Shown: positions 24,492 through 32,965 of the stretch, one piece after another | How positions within the stretch are numbered: the stretch's first letter is position 1 | Layout of the letters: the number at the start of each line of letters is the position of its first letter | Assembly: GCF_016862775.1 (NCBI RefSeq) | Contig: NZ_BONP01000030.1 | Location: forward strand, 1 to 45,420 | Origin: Cellulomonas phragmiteti | GTDB taxonomy: Bacteria > Actinomycetota > Actinomycetes > Actinomycetales > Cellulomonadaceae | Direction of reading: 5' to 3' | Length of the DNA: 45,420 bases | The notes under the pieces: model-generated | The model's input: only the letters and a program-made list of their open reading frames with translations | Told to the model about the DNA's origin: nothing | The model's database searches: none | Position numbers and translations under genes: made by a program

Positions 24492-24497
24492 TACCGT
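24492..24497 (+). promoter_or_regulatory. -10-like element of the YbaK-like gene
   Basis: TACCGT ends 7 bases before the GTG at 24505. No -35 is evident. Confidence 0.35.
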
Positions 24498-24504
24498 GGG
24501 GGAT

Positions 24505-25023
24505 GTGAGCGACGCGACCCCTGCCCCCGCTGCCGTCCCCGACGCCGAGCTGCGCTCGGACGGCGAGCGGCGGACCGTCGAGGCGCTCGACGCGGCCGGC
24601 GTCGCGTACGTGCGCACGCGTCACGGGCGCGTGGGCTCGCTCGCGGAGGCGGCCGCCGCCCGCGGCATCGAGCCTGCCGACCTCGTCAAGACGATCGTCG
24701 TGCGCCGGGGCGACGACGACCACCTGCTGGTGCTCCTGCCCGGTGACCGCACGATCTCGTGGCCGAAGCTGCGGGCGCTCCTCGGCGTCAGCCGGCTGTC
24801 GATGCCGGACGCGGCCGTCGCCCAGGACGTGACGGGGTTCGAGCGCGGCACGATCACGCCCTTCGGGACCACGCGCACGTGGCCGGTCGTGGTGGACGAG
24901 CGCGCGGCCGGGCGGCGGGTCTCGATCGGCGGGGGCGGGCACGGGGTGGGGATCACGCTCGCGACGGACGACCTGGTGCGCGCCCTGGGCGCGACCGTCG
25001 CGGACGTCAGCGAGGCGGGCTGA
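24505..25023 (+). CDS. YbaK/EbsC-type aminoacyl-tRNA deacylase
   Basis: 172 residues. The fold hydrolyses mischarged aminoacyl-tRNA in trans (YbaK: Cys-tRNAPro; ProX: Ala-tRNAPro). Visible signatures are the conserved lysine in PADLVKTIVVR, the following VLLPGDRTISWPKL and the GTITPFG loop near the active site. The specificity cannot be told from sequence alone. The GTG at 24505 was preferred over the GTG at 24487 because it follows a TACCGT hexamer by 7 bases and the extra six residues are non-conserved. Confidence 0.88.
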   Translation: MSDATPAPAAVPDAELRSDGERRTVEALDAAGVAYVRTRHGRVGSLAEAAAARGIEPADLVKTIVVRRGDDDHLLVLLPGDRTISWPKLRALLGVSRLSMPDAAVAQDVTGFERGTITPFGTTRTWPVVVDERAAGRRVSIGGGGHGVGITLATDDLVRALGATVADVSEAG

Positions 25024-25036
25024 CCCGATCGGGTCA
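25021..25036. terminator. Palindrome at the YbaK-like stop codon
   Basis: TGACCCGATCGGGTCA is perfectly self-complementary and includes the stop codon. A second CCCGG/CCGGG pair follows within 20 bases. It could be a terminator, though there is no T-tract. Confidence 0.4.
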
Positions 25037-25174
25037 AGCCCGGGTCAAGTCCGGGACCGGGAACCGTCGTGCCCGGGAACAGGCGCGCGCGGCCGCACGT
25101 TGTCACGGGGCGAGGCGTCCTCCCGTCGCGCCGATGTGGGCGGCGGTGGGTACCGTCGTCCCGCCCGTCGCACC

Positions 25175-25194
25175 CCGGTACGACGACGTACCGG
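25175..25194. promoter_or_regulatory. Inverted repeat upstream of the STAS gene
   Basis: CCGGTACG-ACGA-CGTACCGG, an 8-bp perfect stem, lies 30 bases before the STAS ATG and 19 bases after a TACCGT hexamer (25151-25156). It could be an operator or a 5'-UTR hairpin that affects translation. The rest of the 200-base gap shows nothing else clear. Confidence 0.45.
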
Positions 25195-25223
25195 CCCGAG
25201 GCACGAGGAGCACGAACGCCACC

Positions 25224-25574
25224 ATGACCGAGCTGACCGCTGCCGTGGAGCTGACCCCGGAGCCCGCGGACCACGAGATCCGCGTCGAGCACCGCGGCGG
25301 TCGCGCGTTCGTCTGTCTGGTCGGCGAGATCGACGCGTCCCTGCGCGAGTCCGCGTCGGCGGCCATGGGCATCGCGCTCATGAGCGGCCTGCCCCTGGTC
25401 GTCGACTCCAGCGCGGCGACGTTCATCGACTCCTCCGGCGTCGCGTTCGTCCTGCAGCTGCACCTGGCGGCCTCGGAGTCGGGGGTCGGGCTGACGCTGC
25501 ACGACCCGCACGGCGTCCTGCGTGAGCTGCTCGACATGGTGGGCATGGGCGAGGTCATCGACGACGACGTGTGA
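25224..25574 (+). CDS. STAS-domain anti-sigma factor antagonist
   Basis: 116 residues, one STAS domain of the SpoIIAA/RsbV type. The phosphorylation loop reads FIDSSGVAFVL, with the acceptor serine in the conserved D-S-S-G. Such proteins bind an RsbW-like kinase and free a sigma factor when unphosphorylated. No anti-sigma kinase or SigB/F-type sigma gene lies nearby, so the partner is elsewhere. AGGAG sits 13 bases before the ATG, which is longer than ideal. Confidence 0.88.
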   Translation: MTELTAAVELTPEPADHEIRVEHRGGRAFVCLVGEIDASLRESASAAMGIALMSGLPLVVDSSAATFIDSSGVAFVLQLHLAASESGVGLTLHDPHGVLRELLDMVGMGEVIDDDV

Positions 25575-25616
25575 CGCCCGCCGCGGGTCGGTCGCGGCGA
25601 TGTCGGAGGGCTCGGT

Positions 25617-25622
25617 TACGTT
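25617..25622 (+). promoter_or_regulatory. -10 element of sbcDC
   Basis: TACGTT ends 6 bases before the sbcD ATG. No clear -35. Confidence 0.45.
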
Positions 25623-25628
25623 CCGGGC

Positions 25629-26798
25629 ATGCGGTTGCTGCACACGTCGGACTGGCACCTGGGCCGGACCCTGCACGGGGTCGACCTGCTCGACCACCAG
25701 GCCGCCTACCTCGACCACCTGGTCGACGTCGTGCGCACGGAGCAGGTCGACGGGGTCGTCGTCGCGGGTGACGTGTACGACCGCGCGATCCCGCCCGTCG
25801 AGGCGGTGACGCTGCTGTCCGACACGCTCGCGCGGCTCGCGGAGCACACGACGGTCGTCGTGACCTCGGGCAACCACGACTCCGCGACGCGCCTGGGGTT
25901 CGGCTCCGCGCTCATGCGGGAGCGGGTCCGGCTGCGCACGCGCGTCGCGTCGCTCGCCGAGCCCGTCGAGGTGGCGGGCGCGCTCGTCTACGGGCTGCCC
26001 TACCTGGACCCCGACGTGTGCCGGGCCGAGCTGGCGCCCGTGGCCGCCGACGGGGCGCGCACCCTGCTGGCCCGCTCGCACGAGGCCGTCACGCGCGCCG
26101 CGATGGCCCGCGTACGGGCCGACGTGGCCGCGCGCCGCGGTGCCGGGCGCCCGCGGGTCGTCGTGGCGGCGCACGCCTTCGTCGTCGGCGGGCGGGCCAG
26201 CGAGTCGGAGCGTGACATCCGCGTCGGCGGTGTCGACCACGTGCCGGCCGACGTCTTCGCCGGTGTCGACTACGTCGCGCTGGGGCACCTGCACGGTCCC
26301 CAGGTGGTGAACGGGCCGGCGGGCACGCTGCTGCGCTACTCGGGCTCACCGCTGGCGTACTCGTTCTCCGAGCAGCACCACCCCAAGTCCTCGGTGCTGG
26401 TGGACCTCGCGGGCGACGCGCCGGTGGCCACCCTCGTGCCGGCACCCGTCCCGCGGCGGATGGCCGACGTGACGGGCACGCTCGAGGACCTGCTCGGTCC
26501 GGCCGGGGAGCCGCACGTGTCCGACTGGGTGCGCGTCACGGTCACCGACCCCGTGCGTCCCGCCGACCTGTTCCGGCGCGTCCGGCAGCGGTTCGCCCAC
26601 GCGCTGGTCGTCCAGCACCGGCCCGAGCGTCCGCAGGACGCGGCGACGCGCCCCGTGCTCGTCACCGCCGCGGCCGACCCCGTCCTCGTCGCCGCCGACT
26701 TCGTCGCGCACGTCACCGGCGCCCGGCCGTCGGCCGCCGAGCTGCAGGTGCTGCGCGACGCGCACGAGCACGTCGCCGCGGCGGAGCGGAGCGCCTGA
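25629..26798 (+). CDS. sbcD: Exonuclease subunit SbcD (Mre11 family)
   Basis: 389 residues. The metallophosphoesterase motifs are intact: DWHLGR (8-13), AGDVYDR, GNHD, AHAFV and GHLHGPQ. With SbcC it forms the ATP-regulated nuclease that opens hairpins and trims protein-blocked ends. The C-terminal capping domain is of normal length. The stop overlaps the sbcC start by one base (TGATG). There is no Shine-Dalgarno; TACGTT lies 6 bases upstream. Confidence 0.97.
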   Translation: MRLLHTSDWHLGRTLHGVDLLDHQAAYLDHLVDVVRTEQVDGVVVAGDVYDRAIPPVEAVTLLSDTLARLAEHTTVVVTSGNHDSATRLGFGSALMRERVRLRTRVASLAEPVEVAGALVYGLPYLDPDVCRAELAPVAADGARTLLARSHEAVTRAAMARVRADVAARRGAGRPRVVVAAHAFVVGGRASESERDIRVGGVDHVPADVFAGVDYVALGHLHGPQVVNGPAGTLLRYSGSPLAYSFSEQHHPKSSVLVDLAGDAPVATLVPAPVPRRMADVTGTLEDLLGPAGEPHVSDWVRVTVTDPVRPADLFRRVRQRFAHALVVQHRPERPQDAATRPVLVTAAADPVLVAADFVAHVTGARPSAAELQVLRDAHEHVAAAERSA

Positions 26799-29700
26799 TG
26801 CACCTGCGCTCGCTCACCGTCCAGGCGATCGGCCCGTTCGCGGGCCGGCACACCGTCGACCTCGACGCGCTGGGGCAGTCCGGTCTGTTCCTGCTCGAGG
26901 GGCCCACGGGCGCGGGCAAGTCCACGCTCATCGACGCGGTCGTCTTCGCCCTGTACGGCAAGGTCGCGGGGGCGGACGCCTCGGACGAGCGGCTGCGGTC
27001 CGCGTACGCCGCGGACGACGTGCAGAGCGTCGTCGACCTGGTGTTCGAGGTGCCGGCGGGCGTCTACCGGGTGCGCCGCACCCCCGCGTACCAGCGGGCG
27101 AAGCGGCGGGGCACCGGGACGACGACCGCGCAGGCGAGCGTCACGGCGTGGCGGCTCCCCGCCGGCGCCGACGTGAGCGGCGGCCCCGAGGCGCTCGACG
27201 GGTCCGGGGTGCTGCTCGGGACCCGGCTCGACGAGGTCGGGGCCGAGCTGCAGCGGGTCGTCGGGCTGGACCGGACGCAGTTCGTCCAGACCGTCGTGCT
27301 GCCGCAGGGGGAGTTCGCGCGGTTCCTGCGCGCCACCGGCGAGGAGCGCCGGGTGCTGCTGCAGAAGATCTTCGGCACGCAGGTCTACGAGCAGCTGCAG
27401 CAGCGGCTGGCTGCGCTGCGCGCCGAGGCCGCACGGACCGTCGAGGCGTCCCGTGCCCGCTGCGGCGAGGCGGTCGCGCACCTGCTGGGCGCGTGCGCGC
27501 TGGGCCCGGACGAGCAGGCGGCCACCCGGGCGGCGCTCGACGCGGCCGTCGTCGGCACGCCCGTCGCGGAGCGTGTCGCGCAGGTCCTGGTGGCGACTAC
27601 CACGGCGCTGGACGCCGCGGCCGACGCGCTCGCGCAGGAGTCCGCCGCGGCCCGGGAGGCGTGGGACGTGGCCCGCGCCGCGCACGAGCACGCCCGGGAC
27701 ACCTCGGCCCTGGTGGCCCGGCGGGCGGCGCTCCGCACGGAGCACGCGCGGCTCGACGCCGCGGCCGGTGAGCACGACGAGGACGTCCGGCGTCTGGGCC
27801 GTGCGCGGTCGGCCGCCGCGGTCCGGCCGCTGCTCACCGGCTGGCACGACGCCGCGACGGCGCACGAGGCAGCCGCCAAGGCCCTTGTCGCGGCGTCGGA
27901 CGCGGCGCCCGACGACCTGCTGCCCGCCGGCGGCGACCCCGACGCGTGGCGCCCGCACCTGCGGGCGCAGCGCGACGCGGCGGCCGACGCCGCGGCGGCG
28001 CTGCGCCGGACCGTGGCGGTGGAGGCAGGACTGGCCGACCGCCGGCGGACCGTCCGCGCCCTGGCGGCCGCGCTGGAGGACCTGCGGACCGAGGTGGCCG
28101 CCGCCGAGGAGTGGCTCGCCGCGCGCCCGGCGGCGCGCGCCGCGCTCGAGGGCGAGCGTGACGCGGCGCGTGCGCACGCCGGGCGGGCCGACGCCGCGGA
28201 CGCGGCCCGGGCCGCTGCTCGCGTGCTCGTCGCGGACGTCGACGCGCTGGCCGCGGCCCGCGCGGACCTCGCCGCGGCGCAGGCCGCGGTCGCCTCGGCC
28301 GCGGACGTGGCCCGGGCCGCCCTCGCGGACGAGGCCGCGCTGCGGGCGGCGCGCGTCGCCGGCCTTGCCGGCGAGCTCGCCTCCGGCCTCGTCGACGGCG
28401 ACGCGTGCCCCGTGTGCGGGGCGTGCGAGCACCCCGCCCCCGCGTCCGTCGGCGCCGACCACGTCACCGCCGAGCAGGTGCTCGCCGCGGAGCAGGCGCG
28501 GGCCGCGGCGGAGGCCCGGGTCGCGGATGCCGCCGCCCGCCGCGCCGGCCTCGTCGAGCGCGTCGACGGCCTGACGGCACGCACCGGCGCGCACGACGCA
28601 CGGTCCGCGGCCGCAGCGCTGCACGAGGCCGAGGCCGAGGTGGCGGCGGTCACGGCCGCGGCCACCCGCGCGACCGCGCTCGAGGCACAGCTCGCCGCCC
28701 ACGACGCCGCCACGCGTCGCCGCGAGGCGGTGCGGGACGAGGTCCTGACCCAGGTGCGCACCGCCGAGGTCACCGTGGAGACCGAGCGGGACGCGCTGAG
28801 GCGGGCCGAGGCCGAGGTCGTCGAGGCGCGCGGGGACCACCCCACGGTCGCCGCGAGGTACGCCGCGCTCGACGCCCGGACCGCCCAGGCCGCCGACCTG
28901 CTCGACGCCCTGGACGCCGAGCGCGCCGCGTCCGCCGACGCGGGCCGCCGCCGCACGGAGCTGGACCTCGCCCTGGCGGAGCACGGCTTCGCGGACGACG
29001 ACGAGGCCCGGGACGCCTGGTGCGCACCGCCCGCGCTGGCCGAGCTGGAGCGCCGCGTGCTCAGCCACACCGCCGACCTGGCACGCGTCACCGCCGGCCT
29101 CGCCGACCCGGCCGTCGTGGCGCTGCCGGAGGACGTCGTCGCCGACGTGGCCGCGGCCCGGACCGCCGAGCTCGCGGCCCGTACGGCGGCCGCCGACGTC
29201 GAGGGTCGCGCGCACGTCGCCGCGTCCCGGGCCGAGGCCGCCGGACAGGCCGCCGCGCGCGTGCGCCGGGCTGCCGAGGACCTCGACGCGGCCGTCGCGG
29301 CGGCCGCCCCCGTGACCCGCATGGCGAACCTCGCCTCCGGCACGGGCAGCGACAACGCCCACGCGCTGTCCCTCGCCACGTACGTGCTGGGCCGGCGGTT
29401 CGAGGACGTGGTCGCCGCCGCCAACGAGCGGCTCGCCGTGATGTCGGACGGCCGGTACGAGCTGGTGCGCTCCGACGAGAAGGAGGACGTCCGCTCGCGT
29501 GCCGTGGGCCTGGCGATGCGCGTCGTGGACCACCGGACCGAGCGCGCACGCGACCCGCGCACGCTGTCCGGTGGCGAGACGTTCTACGTCTCCCTGTGCC
29601 TCGCCCTCGGGATGGCCGACGTCGTGACCGCCGAGGCCGGGGGCGTCGAGCTGGGCACGCTGTTCGTCGACGAGGGCTTCGGGGCGCTCGACCCGCACGT

Positions 29701-29860
29701 TCTCGACCAGGTGCTCGCCGAGCTGGGCCGGCTGCGCCACGGCGGCCGCGTCGTGGGCATCGTCTCGCACGTCGAGGCGCTCAAGCAGGCGATCGCCGAC
29801 CGCATCGAGGTCCGTCCGACTCCCGCCGGCCCCAGCACCCTGACCGTCCTCGCAGGCTGA
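26798..29860 (+). CDS. sbcC: Exonuclease subunit SbcC (Rad50-like ATPase)
   Basis: 1020 residues. Walker A GPTGAGKS (35-42), then long Ala/Arg/Glu coiled-coil arms. The zinc-hook motif CPVC (537-540) has a further cysteine at 543. The ABC signature LSGGETFYVSLCLALGMA and Walker B LFVDEGFGALD are near the end. It dimerises through the zinc hook and powers SbcD. The last codons (VLAG plus stop) form the first unit of a downstream 18-bp tandem repeat. Confidence 0.97.
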   Translation: MHLRSLTVQAIGPFAGRHTVDLDALGQSGLFLLEGPTGAGKSTLIDAVVFALYGKVAGADASDERLRSAYAADDVQSVVDLVFEVPAGVYRVRRTPAYQRAKRRGTGTTTAQASVTAWRLPAGADVSGGPEALDGSGVLLGTRLDEVGAELQRVVGLDRTQFVQTVVLPQGEFARFLRATGEERRVLLQKIFGTQVYEQLQQRLAALRAEAARTVEASRARCGEAVAHLLGACALGPDEQAATRAALDAAVVGTPVAERVAQVLVATTTALDAAADALAQESAAAREAWDVARAAHEHARDTSALVARRAALRTEHARLDAAAGEHDEDVRRLGRARSAAAVRPLLTGWHDAATAHEAAAKALVAASDAAPDDLLPAGGDPDAWRPHLRAQRDAAADAAAALRRTVAVEAGLADRRRTVRALAAALEDLRTEVAAAEEWLAARPAARAALEGERDAARAHAGRADAADAARAAARVLVADVDALAAARADLAAAQAAVASAADVARAALADEAALRAARVAGLAGELASGLVDGDACPVCGACEHPAPASVGADHVTAEQVLAAEQARAAAEARVADAAARRAGLVERVDGLTARTGAHDARSAAAALHEAEAEVAAVTAAATRATALEAQLAAHDAATRRREAVRDEVLTQVRTAEVTVETERDALRRAEAEVVEARGDHPTVAARYAALDARTAQAADLLDALDAERAASADAGRRRTELDLALAEHGFADDDEARDAWCAPPALAELERRVLSHTADLARVTAGLADPAVVALPEDVVADVAAARTAELAARTAAADVEGRAHVAASRAEAAGQAAARVRRAAEDLDAAVAAAAPVTRMANLASGTGSDNAHALSLATYVLGRRFEDVVAAANERLAVMSDGRYELVRSDEKEDVRSRAVGLAMRVVDHRTERARDPRTLSGGETFYVSLCLALGMADVVTAEAGGVELGTLFVDEGFGALDPHVLDQVLAELGRLRHGGRVVGIVSHVEALKQAIADRIEVRPTPAGPSTLTVLAG

Positions 29861-29947
29861 TCCGTCCTGGCGGGCTGAGCCGTCCTGGCGGGCTGAGCCG
29901 TCCTGGCGGGCTGAGCCGGTCGGGCGGGCTGATCCGGTCGGGCGGGG
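29844..29947 (+). repeat. 18-bp tandem repeat spanning the sbcC stop
   Basis: Units start at 29844, 29862, 29880, 29898 and 29916, with a partial one at 29934. Units 2-4 are identical (CCGTCCTGGCGGGCTGAG). Unit 1 is the diverged coding end of sbcC; units 5-6 carry CCGGTCGGG changes. Each full unit contains the in-frame TGA, so the stop codon is repeated. The array fills the gap to the convergent gene ending at 29954. Confidence 0.9.
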
Positions 29948-29953
29948 CGGGGC

Positions 29954-30370
29954 TCACCACGTCCAGCCGCGAGCCGCCAGCTCGACCTCCTCACGGAACC
30001 TCTCCTGCGCGTCGCCGGCCGCCGCGGGTCGCACCTCGACACCCGCCAGGTGGCACGCCTCGGCGAGCAGCTGGTCGTACGCGAGCTGGGAGGCGATGAT
30101 CCGCTCCGCGCGCGCGAAGGCCCGCTCGTCGCCCTCGAGGCGGCGGACGTGGTCCGCGACCGCGCCGAGCCGCTCCTGCACCCGCAGCGTGAGGAACGGG
30201 TCGAACGGCTCGACGTGCCGGTGGCGCAGCCGCTCCGCGACGGCCTCGAGGCTCTCGGCCAGCGCGACGCGCCACCGCGGCGTCTCGTCCGAGGAGGGGA
30301 TGAGCGCCCAGGCGGCACACAGCAGCACGGTGGGTGCCACCGAGGTGAGGATCAGGAGAGCCCAGACCAT
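29954..30370 (-). CDS. Membrane-anchored helical hypothetical protein (138 aa)
   Basis: Not recognised. An N-terminal helix (about 2-25, WALLILTSVAPTVLLCAAWAL) is followed by an amphipathic Arg/Glu-rich helical region (LAESLEAVAERLRHRHVEPFD, then RVQERLGAVADHVRRL) and GWTW at the end. GGAGG (30376-30380) lies 5 bases before the ATG, so translation is well supported. It converges on sbcC. Confidence 0.7.
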   Translation of the reverse strand: MVWALLILTSVAPTVLLCAAWALIPSSDETPRWRVALAESLEAVAERLRHRHVEPFDPFLTLRVQERLGAVADHVRRLEGDERAFARAERIIASQLAYDQLLAEACHLAGVEVRPAAAGDAQERFREEVELAARGWTW

Positions 30371-30527
30371 CGCGTCCTCCGTTGAACGTGCCCTGAGCCT
30401 AGACAGAGGATGTGACGGACGCCACAGCACCCGGGGTCCGCGCCGACCCCCTACGCTCACCCGCGGGCGACCCCTCGTCCCGCCCCCTACGGTGGGCCCC
30501 GGACGGGGGGCACGACGGAGGGAACGC

Positions 30528-31211
30528 ATGGGAGCCAGAGCAGTGGTGTCGACGGTCGTCGCGCTGGGACTCGTCGCGGCCGGGGCCTACGTGGCCGACG
30601 GGTTCGCACGCAGCAGCGCCGAGGAGCAGGCGGCGGCCGTCGTGACGCAGCAGCTCGACGTCCAGGGCACGCCCCAGGTGCGGATCGACGGCTTCCCGTT
30701 CCTCCCGCAGCTGTTCGCGCGCTCGCTGGACGACGTGCACGCCACGGCGGACGGGGTGACGCTCGAGGGGATCGCGGCCACCGACGTCACGCTCGACGCC
30801 ACCGACGTCTCCCTCGACGCCCCCTACCGCGTCGGCGGCGTGAGGCTCGAGGCGACCGTGCCGACGTCGTCGGTGCAGCAGGTGGTGGGCGCGCGCGTCG
30901 ACATGGACCTCGCCGTGGACGGCGACCTGCTGCGGGCCACGGGCGAGCTCTTCGGCATCCCCCTCACGGCCGGCCTCGTGCCGCGGGTCGCCGACGGGCG
31001 CCTGCTCGTCGACGTGCAGGACGTGACTCTCGGCGCCGGGACGCTGCGGCTCGAGGAGCTCCCCGGGGACGTCGCGGAGCGGCTCGTCGGGATCGAGGTG
31101 CCGCTCGAGGGGCTGCCCGCCGGCATCGTGCTCGAGCAGGCGGTCGTGGTCCCCGACGGGGTGCGGTTCACCGCGACCGGCGCGGACGTCGTGCTGGAGC
31201 AGCTGCCGTGA
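30528..31211 (+). CDS. LmeA/DUF2993 family exported protein
   Basis: 227 residues. An N-terminal signal-anchor helix (about 5-22) precedes the DUF2993 domain. The family start is visible in PQVRIDGFPFLPQLFARSLDDVHATADGV. Mycobacterial LmeA has phospholipase activity and supports lipomannan elongation at the cell envelope; the same role here is inferred. GGAGGG sits 5 bases before the ATG. Two CCCCCTACG copies about 37 bases apart upstream (near 30447 and 30484) supply tandem -10 candidates TACGCT and TACGGT. It overlaps the next gene (GTGA). Confidence 0.85.
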   Translation: MGARAVVSTVVALGLVAAGAYVADGFARSSAEEQAAAVVTQQLDVQGTPQVRIDGFPFLPQLFARSLDDVHATADGVTLEGIAATDVTLDATDVSLDAPYRVGGVRLEATVPTSSVQQVVGARVDMDLAVDGDLLRATGELFGIPLTAGLVPRVADGRLLVDVQDVTLGAGTLRLEELPGDVAERLVGIEVPLEGLPAGIVLEQAVVVPDGVRFTATGADVVLEQLP

Positions 31212-32002
31212 GCGCGGCCGGTGCCGCCGCCGTCGGCGTCATGGCCCTGACGGCGTCCGCGCCCGGTGGTGGGGCCGGGCTCGGCGGGCTGTGGGACGAG
31301 GTCACCACGCCCCAGCCCGCCCCCGGGCGCGTCATGGTGCTCGTCGTCGGCGGGGTGGTGCTGGCGGCCCTGACGCTGCCGTTCGTGTGGCACCTGCTGC
31401 GGCACGGTCTGACGATCGTCCACGAGGCCGCGCACGCCGCCGTCGCCGTGCTGGCCGGACGGCGTCTGTCGGGGATCCGCGTGCACTCCGACACCTCGGG
31501 CCTCACGGTGTCGCGCGGGCGGCCCCGCGGGCCGGGCATGGTCGCGACGGTGGCCGCGGGCTACCCCGGTCCTGCCGTCCTCGGTGTCGCGGCCGCGTGG
31601 CTCCTGTCCCAGGGGTACGCGCTGGGCGTGCTGTGGCTGCTGCTGGTGGTCGTGGCCCTCGTGCTGCTGCAGATCCGCAACTGGTACGGCCTGTGGGCGG
31701 TCCTGGTCAGCGGCGCGGTGCTCGTCGTGGTCACGCTGTGGGCGTCCGCGCAGGTGCAGACCGTGGTCGCCGCCGGGCTCACCTGGTTCTTCCTGCTGGG
31801 CGCGCCGCGCGCCGTCCTGGAGATGCAGGTGCAGCGTCGGCGCGTCCGCCGCCGTGGAGGGCGTGACGAGTCCGACGCGGGCCTGCTCGCGGGCCTGACC
31901 CACGTGCCGGCGGTCGTCTGGGTCGGGGTCTTCCTGCTGGTCTGCGGCGCGCTGCTGGCCGTCGGCGGGGCCTGGCTCCTGGCGGCGTGGCCCTCCGCCT
32001 GA
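31208..32002 (+). CDS. M50-like (site-2 protease type) membrane metallopeptidase
   Basis: 264 residues with about six membrane helices. The zinc motif HEAAH is at 72-76 within a hydrophobic segment. GYPGPAVLG, the second conserved element of M50B-like proteins, follows about 40 residues later. A basic loop (QRRRVRRRGGR) precedes the last helix. These proteins are thought to cut within membranes, but no substrate is known for this branch. It overlaps the LmeA-like gene by four bases, which suggests a shared envelope role. Confidence 0.83.
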   Translation: MSAAGAAAVGVMALTASAPGGGAGLGGLWDEVTTPQPAPGRVMVLVVGGVVLAALTLPFVWHLLRHGLTIVHEAAHAAVAVLAGRRLSGIRVHSDTSGLTVSRGRPRGPGMVATVAAGYPGPAVLGVAAAWLLSQGYALGVLWLLLVVVALVLLQIRNWYGLWAVLVSGAVLVVVTLWASAQVQTVVAAGLTWFFLLGAPRAVLEMQVQRRRVRRRGGRDESDAGLLAGLTHVPAVVWVGVFLLVCGALLAVGGAWLLAAWPSA

Positions 32003-32036
32003 ATCACCCACCCGTTGTGTGACGATGTGCCACCTG

Positions 32037-32069
32037 TGCCCCGGAGTGCCCCGAAAATCGGGTGCCCCG
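32037..32069 (+). repeat. TGCCCCG x3 upstream of the IclR gene
   Basis: TGCCCCG at 32037, 32047 and 32063. Between the second and third lies an inverted repeat CCCGA-AAA-TCGGG (about 32049-32062). This lies 40-70 bases before the IclR start and is a candidate autoregulatory operator. Confidence 0.45.
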
Positions 32070-32097
32070 AGCAATCGGACGGGCGTCCAGTGTCTGC

Positions 32098-32103
32098 GAT
32101 AGT
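32098..32103 (+). promoter_or_regulatory. -10 element of the IclR gene
   Basis: GATAGT ends 6 bases before the GTG at 32110. TCGGAC, 17 bases upstream, is a weak -35. Confidence 0.45.
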
Positions 32104-32109
32104 GAAGCG

Positions 32110-32964
32110 GTGAGCACACCTCCCGACACCGAACCGCGGCCTGGCCGCAACGAGTCGTTGTCGCTGCGTCGGGCTCTGGCACTGCTCGACGTGTGCGCGC
32201 TCGACACCGACCCCGCGGGCCTCACGGCCGCCGAGATCGGCCGCCGGCTCGGTGTCCACAAGTCCACCGTCCTGCGGCTGGCCGCCCCCCTGCTGGAGTC
32301 CGAGCTGCTGCGCCGCGACACCGCGACCGGTCGGTTCCGGCTCGGGCCCGGCGCGCTGCGCCTCGGCCACGCGTACCTCTCGGGTCTCGACGTCGAGACC
32401 GTCGCCGCCGGGTCGCTCGACGAGCTCGCCCGCACGAGCGGCTGCACCTCCGTCCTGGCCGTCCCCGACGGTCTGCAGGTCCGCCTCGCGGGCCACCGCT
32501 CCGCGCCGGGTGCCGCCCGCACGTCGGGTCGTTGGCCCTCCAGCGTGCCGATGCACTGCTCCGCGACCGGCAAGGCGATCCTGTCGGTCGCCGGCGCGAG
32601 CCTCGTGGAGCGCACCGTCGCCGGCGGGCTGCGGCCCGTGACGTCCCGGTCGATCACCGATCCCGGTGAGCTGCGCGCCGAGCTGATGCGGACGCGCCGC
32701 CGCGGGTTCGCGGTCGACGACCGGGAGCTCGACCCGGACATCCGGGCCGTCGCCGCGCCCGTGCTCGACCACACCGGCGACGTCGTCGGGGCGCTGGCGG
32801 TCGTCGCGCCCGCGTCGCGCATGCCGGCCGCCGTCGTCCAGGAGCACGCGCGGACCGTCGTCCTCGCGGCTCGTGCCGTCACCCGGCGCCTCGGGGGCGC
32901 CGCGGGCGTCGAGCGTCGCCCAGGTGGGGCCACCGAGGACCTGCAGGCCCGCCGGGGCGCGTGA
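32110..32964 (+). CDS. IclR-family transcriptional regulator
   Basis: 284 residues. The N-terminal winged helix (about 15-75; LTAAEIGRRLGVHKSTVLRLAAPL) precedes the IclR effector domain (about 90-265), with the central SVPMHCSATGKAILS and the family element RRRGFAVDDRELDPDIRAVAAPV. No catabolic operon adjoins it, so its targets are not apparent. Its stop is one base from that of the convergent HNH gene. Confidence 0.92.
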   Translation: MSTPPDTEPRPGRNESLSLRRALALLDVCALDTDPAGLTAAEIGRRLGVHKSTVLRLAAPLLESELLRRDTATGRFRLGPGALRLGHAYLSGLDVETVAAGSLDELARTSGCTSVLAVPDGLQVRLAGHRSAPGAARTSGRWPSSVPMHCSATGKAILSVAGASLVERTVAGGLRPVTSRSITDPGELRAELMRTRRRGFAVDDRELDPDIRAVAAPVLDHTGDVVGALAVVAPASRMPAAVVQEHARTVVLAARAVTRRLGGAAGVERRPGGATEDLQARRGA

Positions 32965-32965
32965 G

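Noticed and set aside
25224..25574. A complete RsbV-RsbW-sigma switch
   Set aside because: Only the STAS antagonist is present. The flanking genes are a tRNA deacylase and sbcD, and no HATPase anti-sigma gene was found.
29844..29947. 18-bp repeats considered as a CRISPR-like array
   Set aside because: Units are head to tail with no spacers and they extend from the sbcC coding end. This is a minisatellite.
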